Positions 1-5,629 of a DNA stretch of 6,199 nt are shown here, piece after piece. The notes under the pieces are model-generated. The model searched no databases. It was not told where the DNA came from and worked only from the letters and a program-made list of their open reading frames with translations. The stretch comes from Pseudonocardiaceae bacterium (GTDB lineage: Bacteria > Actinomycetota > Actinomycetes > Mycobacteriales > Pseudonocardiaceae). The position numbers and the translations under genes are program-made. The number at the start of each line of letters is the position of its first letter. The first letter of the stretch is position 1. The stretch covers positions 1-6,199 of the forward strand of contig JAICSB010000201.1 in the NCBI GenBank assembly GCA_025937115.1, read 5' to 3'.

Positions 1-605
1 CGGAGGATCATGCTCGCCGCCTCGTGGTACGGCGACCCGAGGAATGAGATGTGCGGGTGGCCGTTGTCGGCGGCCGTGCCGGCCCGGCCCACCCGCTGGC
101 GGCGGGCGTCCTGCAGCCGCCGCTGCCCTTTGGCCCACAGCTTGTAGGTGTCGGGCGCGGTGAAGAGGGCGTAGCGGGCCAGGCGAGTGGCTATCCCGTA
201 GAGCTGCGGGCTCTGGGCGAAGAACGGGTCGTAGAGGTGGCCGTGCTCGATTCGGATGCGCCGGTCCCCGGAGCGGAGGTTGAGGAACGGCGAGAGGCGG
301 CACAGCGACCACTCCTCCAGGAAATGCTCGAGGACGATGTCGTGGTTGCCGACGACGTAATAGATGTTGCGCCCTTCCGCCTTCAGAGCTTTCAGGCGGT
401 TCAGGACCGGGATGGCATCGGCGGCCAGCCGGCTGAAGCTCGTCTGGAGCATGTCGAAGCCGTCACCGTTGATGCAGACGCTGGCGCCGGTGTTCCGGAT
501 GTGGTCGAGGAACGCTGGGAGCCGGGCCCGGGCGGTGGAGGCGGGATTGCCCAGGTGGAGGTCGGAGACGACGACGAGCTGTTCCTCGGTCGCCTCGATG
601 TTCAC
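1..605 (-). CDS. Calcineurin-like metallophosphoesterase (LpxH-like), C-terminus cut by window edge
   Basis: The minus-strand frame is open for 201 codons from a GTG at 605 to the window edge. It carries the metal-binding signature of calcineurin-like phosphoesterases in order: D15-L-H17 in VVSDLHLG, G47-D-G-F-D51 (the GDxxD motif), G86-N-H-D89, and E120-H-G-H123. These residues normally hold a di-metal centre that hydrolyses phosphoesters. The layout, with GNHD followed by HGH and YDPFF, resembles the COG2908/LpxH-like branch (UDP-2,3-diacylglucosamine diphosphatase relatives). A lipid A role is unlikely if the host is an actinobacterium, so the substrate is unknown. The final GHTH-type motif expected in the family would lie beyond the window. 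The GTG is chosen because it overlaps the TGA of the upstream gene as GTGA and places the first catalytic Asp at residue 15, which is usual. Translation is probably coupled to the cyclic-nucleotide-binding gene. No signal peptide is seen, so it is probably cytoplasmic. Family call firm, substrate open. Confidence 0.88.
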   Translation of the reverse strand, partial: MNIEATEEQLVVVSDLHLGNPASTARARLPAFLDHIRNTGASVCINGDGFDMLQTSFSRLAADAIPVLNRLKALKAEGRNIYYVVGNHDIVLEHFLEEWSLCRLSPFLNLRSGDRRIRIEHGHLYDPFFAQSPQLYGIATRLARYALFTAPDTYKLWAKGQRRLQDARRQRVGRAGTAADNGHPHISFLGSPYHEAASMIL

Positions 606-1027
606 GCCCCGGGCTCCTGCTCGTCGGGTTCGAGGGCGATGAGCCTGGCCTGGACGGCCCGCAGGCGGGAGCTCAGGTGGTTGAGCATCTCGAGGGCGAA
701 CGTCGGGTCCCGCCGTAGGCGCAGGAGGAGCCCGCCCCGGCTTAGGACGAGCAGCCGGGTCTCACCCACCGCCCGGGCGGTGGCCTCCCGGGGGAGGGAT
801 TCGAGGAGCGACATCTCGCCGAAGAAGTCTCCCTTGTCGAGGGTGGCGAGGACGACTTCCCCGTGAGCCTTCCGTTTGCTGATCCGGACCTGCCCTGACT
901 GGACGATGAACATGTCGTGGCCGACGTCGTCTTCCCGGACGATGTCGTCGCCGTCCGGGAAGACGATTTCCGCTTCACCGGTAGCGCGGCGGCCAGCCTG
1001 CTTGGCGCGCCCGCCGGGCGGTTTCAT
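602..1027 (-). CDS. Single-domain cyclic nucleotide-binding (Crp/PKA-R-type) protein
   Basis: This 141-residue protein is essentially one cyclic-nucleotide-binding beta-barrel. The phosphate-binding cassette is at about residues 67-86: GDFFGEMSLLESLPREATARA. It contains the Glu (E71) and Arg (R80) that contact the ribose and cyclic phosphate in this family, with the E-to-R spacing of 9 seen in PKA regulatory subunits. The preceding barrel strand (about 38-49, DMFIVQSGQVRI) is also typical. After the barrel there is only a helix (about 107-132). No helix-turn-helix follows, so this is not a complete CRP transcription factor. It more likely acts as a sensor or partner subunit. The ATG at 1027 is preferred over a TTG at 1078 because GGAG stands 8 bases before it and the extra residues are low-complexity. 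The gene overlaps the phosphoesterase by 4 bases, which suggests that the pair works together, perhaps with the cyclic nucleotide controlling the phosphoesterase. That link is inference. Confidence 0.85.
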   Translation of the reverse strand: MKPPGGRAKQAGRRATGEAEIVFPDGDDIVREDDVGHDMFIVQSGQVRISKRKAHGEVVLATLDKGDFFGEMSLLESLPREATARAVGETRLLVLSRGGLLLRLRRDPTFALEMLNHLSSRLRAVQARLIALEPDEQEPGA

Positions 1028-1035
1028 CCGCTGCG

Positions 1036-1039
1036 CTCC
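1036..1039 (-). promoter_or_regulatory. Ribosome binding site deciding the start of the cNMP-binding gene
   Basis: Read on the minus strand, GGAG lies 8 bases before the ATG at 1027. The alternative TTG at 1078 has no comparable purine-rich site. This supports the shorter 141-residue product. Confidence 0.55.
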
Positions 1040-1124
1040 ATCGGCTCGCACAGTACGGGCGGGACCGGGCCGGTGCAACGAGACCGCACCGTCTCACAGC
1101 GACTTTCTTGGGCTCGTCGAGGAC

Positions 1125-1622
1125 GTGCGACGCTTCGGAGTATTGTCTTTGGGCGATAGTTCCCATTTTGTGACAGGTGTTCTTGGTGCGAGCGAAAGCG
1201 ACGGCGGTGTTGGCGTTTTTGGAAGCGGCACGAAGGGTTTTGGCGTATTTGGCATTACCACTCGCGAAACAGGTGCTGGAGTCCAGGGTGTCGGCGGAAG
1301 CGCCAGCACCAGCTACGGCGTCCGCGGCCTTAGTTCCGTCGACAGCGTCAGTTCCGCCGCCGCTGGGGTTTATGGGAAACGGCGCTCTTTTTGGCAGGTC
1401 ACGGGTGTGCGCAAAGATCCCTTTGCTGCGACCAACCGCATCGTCGCCGAAGAGGACAAAGCGGAAGAGCAGCGAGGAAGATACCTGCACCCCGAAGTGT
1501 ACGGAAAGTCACGAAGCGTTTTCGTGGATTTCGAGCGTGAACAGGCGCTCGGTGAGCCCGCAGCAGACCTGCCTGAGAATCTGCCATACGGGCCGTGGCA
1601 GGAGCGTGGCTCGGGAGGATAG
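1125..1622 (+). CDS. GVxG-repeat protein, start uncertain, possibly a 5'-truncated remnant
   Basis: The product is not a recognised enzyme. If read from the GTG at 1125, the 165-residue product has GVxG motifs at about residues 18 (GVLG), 30 (GVFG), 40 (GVFG), 52 (GVQG), 65 (GVRG) and 81 (GVYG), spaced 10-16 residues apart. Such regular G-V-x-G repeats occur in beta-solenoid or fibre-like proteins of phages and bacteria, so a structural or surface role is plausible but inferred. A charged C-terminal part follows (about 100-165, with RYLHPEVYGKSRSVFVDFER) whose codon use still looks coding, but I do not recognise it. No start is convincing: GTG 1125 has GAGGA only one base before it, TTG 1143 has GGAG only two bases before it, and GTG 1170 has nothing clear. 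Codons such as GTT, TTT and GGT are much commoner than in neighbouring genes, which suggests foreign origin. It is divergent from the cNMP-binding gene. It could be a complete short gene or the tail of a lost larger one. Confidence 0.5.
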   Translation: MRRFGVLSLGDSSHFVTGVLGASESDGGVGVFGSGTKGFGVFGITTRETGAGVQGVGGSASTSYGVRGLSSVDSVSSAAAGVYGKRRSFWQVTGVRKDPFAATNRIVAEEDKAEEQRGRYLHPEVYGKSRSVFVDFEREQALGEPAADLPENLPYGPWQERGSGG

Positions 1623-1803
1623 GCACCGGGCGCACTGGCAGGATGCCCTGCGGGCTGTTACAAGCTCGACCTTCTCAGCGTCGGTGGGACCGCATCGCAC
1701 CATCCACGCTTGGCGAATGGGTGACACGCTCCTTAACAACAGGCCCACATGGGGTCGAGGATGATCCGCGCAGCCGCGGCGGGGGGACTATGAGGACGTG
1801 GGG
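1623..1803. other. Intergenic region upstream of the YihY-family gene
   Basis: This 181-base gap separates the GVxG-repeat frame from the membrane protein gene. A weak 5-bp hairpin (GCAGG at 1638-1642, CCTGC at 1647-1651) lies just after the TAG but has no T-tract, so it is not called a terminator. No convincing -35/-10 pair was found. The last 25 bases are purine-rich and supply the ribosome binding site of the next gene. Confidence 0.5.
1792..1796 (+). promoter_or_regulatory. Ribosome binding site of the YihY-family gene
   Basis: GAGGA ends 7 bases before the ATG at 1804. The in-frame GTG at 1798 is only one base from this site and would depend instead on a G-run at about 1781-1786. This favours ATG 1804, which shortens the protein by two residues. 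Confidence 0.55.
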
Positions 1804-2826
1804 ATGGGTGTAGCGGCTCGACTGGATGGCTTCCAGCGTCGTCATGCCTGGCTGGGTTTCCCGTTGGCGGTGATCTACAAGTTCATTGACGATCAGGGTG
1901 GTTACCTCGCCTCTCTGATCACCTACTACGGTTTCCTCGCGCTGTTTCCCCTGCTGCTGTTGCTGGTCAGCGTGCTGGGCTACGCCCTGCAGGGCAACCC
2001 CGCCTTGCAGCAGGCGCTGGTCGGATCGGCGCTGCAGCAACTCCCGATCATAGGCCCGCAACTGCAGCAGAACATCAGCGCTATCCACGGCAGCCGCCCG
2101 GCCGTGATCCTGGGCATCCTCGGCGCCCTCTACGGGGGCCTGAATGTCTCGGTGGCCATCCAGACAACGTTGAATCGGGTCTGGGCCGTGCCCCGCTATG
2201 CCCGCCCCAACCCACTGGTGTCCCGACTGCGCGGCCTGGTGCTGTTCGCCCTGATCGGAACGGTCGTCCTGATCACCACCGCGCTGTCCGCGGTCGGCAC
2301 CGCGGCCACCGACTTCCTCATGACGACCCCGCTGTCCGCGGGCGGCTCCGGGATCGGCACCGGGGTGCGCATCGTCGCGATCGCGGTCGCGACGATCGTC
2401 AACGTGGCCGCGTTCCTCATCGGGTTCCGGGTGCTCAGCGCCCGCGAGGTCCGGCTGGCTGACCTGCTGCCTGGCGCGGTCGGCGCCGGGGTCGCCATCC
2501 AGGTGCTGCAGACCCTGGGCACGGTGTTCCTCAGTCGCGAACTCATCGGTGCCTCGCAGGTCTACGGCGTGTTCGGGCTGGTTTTCGGGTTGCTGGCCTG
2601 GCTGTACCTGCAGGCGGCCATCGTGGTGTTCTGCGCGGAGATCAACGCGGTACGGGCCCGCCGGCTATGGCCCCGCAGCCTGCTCACCCCCTTCCTCAAC
2701 GACGCCGTCCTCACCCCCGCCGACCACGCCTCCTACCGTTCCTACGCCGGCACCGAGCGCTACCAACCCTCCGAACAGGTGCACACCACCTACAACGACC
2801 AGTCCTCATCCCACCACAAACCCTGA
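1804..2826 (+). CDS. YihY/virulence factor BrkB family membrane protein
   Basis: This complete 340-residue protein is predicted to sit in the cytoplasmic membrane with about six hydrophobic segments, near residues 38-62, 99-120, 142-166, 187-210, 219-242 and 250-278. It shows the family's hallmarks: an amphipathic N-terminal region leading into YYGFLALFPLLLL, then ALYGGLNVSVAIQ followed by NRVW (about 124-127), and a last helix ending CAEINAVRAR. The family was once thought to be ribonuclease BN. That assignment has been withdrawn, and its molecular role (transport or envelope function) is not established. The C-terminal tail of about 55 residues is hydrophilic and ends in a low-complexity stretch (SSSHHKP), which is common in actinobacterial members. 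Codon use is strongly G/C-ending, unlike the upstream GVxG frame, so the two are probably unrelated in origin. The gene stands alone on its strand and converges on gabT. Start chosen by ribosome binding site; GTG 1798 is an alternative. Confidence 0.92.
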   Translation: MGVAARLDGFQRRHAWLGFPLAVIYKFIDDQGGYLASLITYYGFLALFPLLLLLVSVLGYALQGNPALQQALVGSALQQLPIIGPQLQQNISAIHGSRPAVILGILGALYGGLNVSVAIQTTLNRVWAVPRYARPNPLVSRLRGLVLFALIGTVVLITTALSAVGTAATDFLMTTPLSAGGSGIGTGVRIVAIAVATIVNVAAFLIGFRVLSAREVRLADLLPGAVGAGVAIQVLQTLGTVFLSRELIGASQVYGVFGLVFGLLAWLYLQAAIVVFCAEINAVRARRLWPRSLLTPFLNDAVLTPADHASYRSYAGTERYQPSEQVHTTYNDQSSSHHKP

Positions 2827-2980
2827 TCAACTCTCCCCAGGTCAGGCGTAGCGTCCCCGGTCGTACAGCCTGGAAACGGAACGGTCTGCGGCATCCGCGC
2901 GGTAGCTCGCCTTGATCGCCCTGCCCGGAAGCCGTTTCACACATCGCCCTGCCCGGAAGCCGTTTCACACGCAGTCCCCC
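2827..2980. other. Convergent intergenic region between the YihY-family gene and gabT
   Basis: The 154-base gap separates two convergent stop codons. It contains the 28-bp tandem duplication listed separately and a small GCGG-CAT-CCGC hairpin (2888-2898). A 7-base inverted match (GAAACGG near 2875, CCGTTTC near 2933) could pair at a distance. No classical terminator with a T-tract is visible. Confidence 0.5.
2915..2970. repeat. Perfect tandem direct repeat, 2 x 28 bp
   Basis: Positions 2915-2942 and 2943-2970 are identical over 28 bases with no spacer. Each unit begins ATCGCCCTGCCCGG and ends CCGTTTCACAC. The repeat lies 11 bases beyond the gabT stop codon in the convergent gap. Two copies only, with no unique spacer, so it is not a CRISPR array. 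It could be a recent slippage duplication or a pair of protein-binding sites. Confidence 0.95.
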
Positions 2981-4333
2981 TCACGCGGTTGTGGTGGTGA
3001 GGAGGGCGTGGGTGAGTACGTCGAGTCCTTCGGTGAGCAGGTCCTGAGGGATGACGAGCGGCGGTAGCAGTCGGATGACGTTGGCGTAGCTGCCGCAGGT
3101 CAGCACGATGACCCCGGCCTTGTGGCAGGCGTGGGCGACTTGGGTGGCGAGTGCCGGGTCTGGGGCTTTGGTGGTGGGGTTGATGAGTTCGAGGGCCAGC
3201 ATGGCGCCGCGGCCTCTGACCTGGCCCACGGCCGGGCATTGCGCGGCGAGTGCGGTGAGTGTGGGTGTGGCGATTGCTTCGATGCAGCGTGCCGCGCTGG
3301 CGAGGTCGTGGTCGCGCATCGTGGCGATGGTGGCCAGTGCGGCGGCGCAGGCGACGGGGTTACCGCCGTAGGTGCCGCCCAGCCCGCCGGGGTGGACGGC
3401 GTTCATCAGGTGGGCGCGGCCGGTGAGCCCGGCCAGGGGCAGGCCACCGGCGATGCCTTTCGCGGTGGTGATCAAGTCTGGGACGACTTTCTCGTGGTCG
3501 CAGGCGAACCAGTCACCGGTACGGCAAAACCCGGTTTGAATCTCGTCGGCGACCAAGAGCACGCCGCGGTCGGTGCACCACTGGGCGATCGCGGGCAGGA
3601 AGCCGGGAGCGGGCACGATGAACCCGCCTTCGCCCTGGATCGGCTCGATCACCACGCAGGCGACCTGGTCAGCACCGACCTGCTGGTCGATGAGCGCTAG
3701 GGCCCGGGCGGCTGCCTGTTCTCCGCTCATTGCGGGCGGGTCCCGGAACGGATAGGAGACCGGGACGCGGTAAATCTCCGGCGCGAAGGGCCCGAAGCGG
3801 TGTTTGTAGGGCATCGCTTTGGCCGTCAGCGCCATCGTGAGGTTGGTCCGGCCGTGGTAGGCGTGGTCGAAGACGACCACCGCCGCGCGGCCGGTGGCGT
3901 GTCGGGCCACTTTGACGGCGTTTTCGACGGCCTCGGCGCCGGAGTTGAACAACGCCGAGCGTTTCTCATGCTCGCCGGGGGTGACCCTGGCCAGTTCCTC
4001 GCAGACGGCGAGGTAGGGCTCATAGGGGGTGACCATGAAACAGGTGTGGGTGAACCGCTCAACTTGTGCGTGCACGGCGGCGACCACCGCGGGTGCGGCG
4101 TTGCCCACACTGGTCACCGCGATCCCGGAACCCAAATCGATCAGCGAGTTGCCGTCGACGTCCAGGACCACCCCACCACCGGCCGCTGCGATGAACACCG
4201 GCATCGCGACACTCACCCCAGCCGAAACCGTCGCGTCGCGTCGAGCCGACAGTTCCCGAGACCGGGGACCGGGCAGCTCAGTCACCAGGCGACGCCGCTG
4301 AGCAAGCGCCGCAGCGGAGTGCGTCCCGGTCAT
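2981..4333 (-). CDS. gabT: 4-aminobutyrate aminotransferase (GABA transaminase)
   Basis: This complete 450-residue class III PLP-dependent aminotransferase transfers the amino group of GABA to 2-oxoglutarate, giving succinic semialdehyde and glutamate in the cytoplasm. Visible landmarks are SGAEA at 131-135 (cofactor phosphate pocket), FDHAYHGRT at 155-163 (Tyr/His that stack near PLP), EPIQGEGG at 230-237 with the conserved Glu pair, DEIQTG at 263-268 (D263 holds the pyridine nitrogen), TTAKGIAGG with the Schiff-base lysine K292, and GGTYGGNP at 319-326. The N-terminal QRRRLVTELPGPRSREL is characteristic of actinobacterial GabT, and length matches the family (about 445-450). ATG 4333 is the natural start, although no good ribosome binding site precedes it. 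It may be translated by coupling to the small upstream frame, which ends in ATGA over this start. It is intact, unlike the two genes upstream on the same strand. GadB encoded nearby would supply its substrate. A related omega-amino-acid transaminase activity cannot be excluded. Confidence 0.92.
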   Translation of the reverse strand: MTGTHSAAALAQRRRLVTELPGPRSRELSARRDATVSAGVSVAMPVFIAAAGGGVVLDVDGNSLIDLGSGIAVTSVGNAAPAVVAAVHAQVERFTHTCFMVTPYEPYLAVCEELARVTPGEHEKRSALFNSGAEAVENAVKVARHATGRAAVVVFDHAYHGRTNLTMALTAKAMPYKHRFGPFAPEIYRVPVSYPFRDPPAMSGEQAAARALALIDQQVGADQVACVVIEPIQGEGGFIVPAPGFLPAIAQWCTDRGVLLVADEIQTGFCRTGDWFACDHEKVVPDLITTAKGIAGGLPLAGLTGRAHLMNAVHPGGLGGTYGGNPVACAAALATIATMRDHDLASAARCIEAIATPTLTALAAQCPAVGQVRGRGAMLALELINPTTKAPDPALATQVAHACHKAGVIVLTCGSYANVIRLLPPLVIPQDLLTEGLDVLTHALLTTTTA

Positions 4334-4513
4334 CGCGCCGCCGCCGCGGCACCCGGATCCAGGCAGTGAGGGCCCGGTGAGCCGCCGCGATGTTGCAGTA
4401 TCCGATCAGCCCGGTCACGGCGATCAGGGAGATGCGGCGAGGACCCGATGGGGGAGATATCCCCGGGCTGGGCGCCCCGCTGGTCGATCATCATCGCGCT
4501 CGCTTTCTCTCAC
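4278..4513 (-). pseudogene. Possible frameshifted gene for a small membrane protein
   Basis: A GTG at 4513 has a textbook GGAGG exactly 7 bases upstream. It opens a frame (RESERDDDRPAGRPARGYLP...) that stops after 29 codons at 4424. From about 4436 onward a different frame on the same strand continues as RRISLIAVTGLIGYCNIAAA and then HRALTAWIRVPRRRR, with nearly every codon ending in G or C and no internal stop until 4278, inside gabT. Joined by a single frameshift near 4430-4440, the two pieces would give a short protein with a charged N-terminus, one transmembrane helix and an arginine-rich C-terminus, or the remnant of a larger transporter. A third frame (ATG 4494 to TGA 4330) overlaps the gabT start as ATGA, but its sequence is unconvincing. 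No family is recognised. The call rests on the ribosome binding site, codon pattern and hydrophobicity only. Confidence 0.35.
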
Positions 4514-4520
4514 CGAATGA

Positions 4521-4525
4521 CCTCC
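4521..4525 (-). promoter_or_regulatory. Strong ribosome binding site before GTG 4513
   Basis: Read on the minus strand, GGAGG stands 7 bases before a GTG, the best-spaced ribosome binding site in the window. It supports translation starting at 4513 between the amidotransferase and gabT, although that frame is now short. Confidence 0.45.
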
Positions 4526-4616
4526 GCACCCAGTTCATCGCGGACCTCATGCGCTGATCTGCTGTCAGCGTTGCCTGCCGAGACAGTCTGAGGCCGTCGG
4601 GCGCGAGGAGGTCCGG

Positions 4617-5488
4617 TCATCCTTGATTCTGGGATGCGGCGTGGTGGCCTAGGTCGTTGAGGGTGAGTTGGTGGGCGGGTGGATGCTCCAGGGCGATCGT
4701 GGTGTGGATCTGCAGGTGGCGGTCGACGTGGAGCAGTTCTCCGGGGTCCAGCGAGCGCCAGGTTGGTTTGTCGTCCAGGGGTTCGCTGGCCACCACGACC
4801 GCGGGGGTGGCTGCCAGCGCAGCGGAGCGGACGCGGACTCGGCCCGCGGCGCTGGCCTGGTCGAGGTGGCGGTGTCCGTGAGGTCCACCGGCGCCGCGGT
4901 GCAGGACGAGTAGGTCGTTGGTGTCGGGGTAGCGCAATGCGTACAGGTCGGTGGGCGTGGTCAAGACGATGTTGATCGAGTAGATCGGCAGGTGAGCTGC
5001 GGCCCAGCGGGCGGCGCTGGTGATGCCGGCGCTAATGTCACCGCCGGTGGCGTCGATGTGGCGGGTGATCAGCGCGAAGAACCGCTCCGAATCAGTATCA
5101 CCCGCCACCAACGACCGGTGCTCACCCAGCTCGGCTTCCAGACGCGGCAAATTTCCGATGACGCCGTTGTGAGCGAACAGTCGGCCGCGTTGCTGGAAGG
5201 GTGGGTGTTTTGTGGGCTTAGCCCGCCGGCGGTGGCAAAGTGGATGTGGGCGATGAACGTGGTGGACAGGCGTTCCTTGGCCTGCTGGGCGAACTGCTGA
5301 TCCAGGTAGGCGGCGATCGGCGCTTTGTCCACCCGGGGCGCGCCGTCAGCGTCGAAGCTTTACTCCCCCAACCCGGTCCCATCGGGTTCGCGGCGGCTCT
5401 GCGCGGCGAGGCTGTCCGGTGCCTCCGACAGCCAAAACGTCGCCCGAATCCTCTGGGAGCCACCGGACAGACCGAACAGTCGACACAC
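4617..5488 (-). pseudogene. Class II glutamine amidotransferase (EgtC/YafJ-like), disrupted by a stop and a frameshift
   Basis: The intact gene would encode about 290 residues of an Ntn-type glutaminase domain, releasing ammonia from glutamine. It begins at GTG 5488 with CRLFGLSGG; the Cys after the start is the catalytic nucleophile. Frame one reads through RREPDGTGLGE and hits TAA at 5360-5362. The same frame then continues beyond the stop as SFDADGAPRVDKAPIAAYL up to LSPQNTHP. At about 5196-5200 one base is missing, and the protein resumes in another frame as FQQRGRLFAHNGVIGN (HNG and GN are the glutamine-site and oxyanion residues) and GDTDSERFFALITR, ending with TGA at 4617. Homologous sequence is present on both sides of each lesion, so this is one gene broken twice, not separate short genes. 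Removing six bases around the TAA would restore a GLGSFDADG-like sequence. It lies divergent from gadB and upstream of gabT, so it was probably part of the same glutamine/glutamate/GABA locus. Sequencing error is a possible cause. Confidence 0.85.
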
Positions 5489-5629
5489 CGTTGCCACCCC
5501 CGTAAATGATTCGTACTCAGGCCACTGCCTACCGACAGGTCCCGCACCACGCCACCGCGACGGGAGTATCCGCAACCGCCTCTCCGAGCATGCGGGGAGC
5601 TGGGCTGCCCTAGGAGTTAGCGTGGCGGC
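5489..5629. promoter_or_regulatory. Divergent intergenic region between the amidotransferase and gadB
   Basis: This 141-base gap must hold the promoters for gadB (rightward) and the amidotransferase unit (leftward). I cannot assign reliable -35/-10 boxes. An imperfect inverted repeat with 7-base arms (CTCTCCG at 5580-5586, CGGGGAG at 5593-5599, one mismatch) brackets the palindrome GCATGC 31 bases before the gadB start, where an operator could lie. AGGAG at 5612-5616 is 13 bases from the gadB ATG, which is long for a ribosome binding site. Confidence 0.4.

Noticed and set aside
51..866. Long plus-strand open frame of 271 codons
   Set aside because: It is antisense to the phosphoesterase and cNMP-binding genes, whose motifs are unmistakable; its product is low-complexity and crosses both genes, a typical high-GC shadow.
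1028..1078. Upstream TTG start for the cNMP-binding protein
   Set aside because: The added 17 residues are unconserved-looking and there is no ribosome binding site, whereas ATG 1027 has GGAG at a good distance.
975..1490. Minus-strand open frame across the GVxG region
   Set aside because: The plus-strand frame shows periodic GVxG repeats and coding-like C-terminus, while this one shows neither repeats nor a ribosome binding site.
1638..1651. Hairpin as terminator after the GVxG-repeat frame
   Set aside because: The stem is only 5 bp and no T-tract follows.
1710..1738. Possible promoter (TTGGCG, 17 bases, TTAACA) before the YihY-family gene
   Set aside because: The -10 element matches the consensus poorly, and such matches are expected by chance.
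2915..2970. CRISPR-like repeat
   Set aside because: Only two copies, directly abutting with no spacer, and no cas genes nearby.
3122..4369. Plus-strand open frames opposite gabT (3122-3700 and 3800-4369)
   Set aside because: They mirror the gabT codon pattern, are rich in Gly/Asp/His/Val from reverse-complemented codons, and have no motifs.
4510..4620. 36-codon frame starting at ATG 4620, overlapping the amidotransferase stop as ATGA
   Set aside because: It has mixed codon use, no real ribosome binding site and no recognisable content; the overlap is probably accidental.
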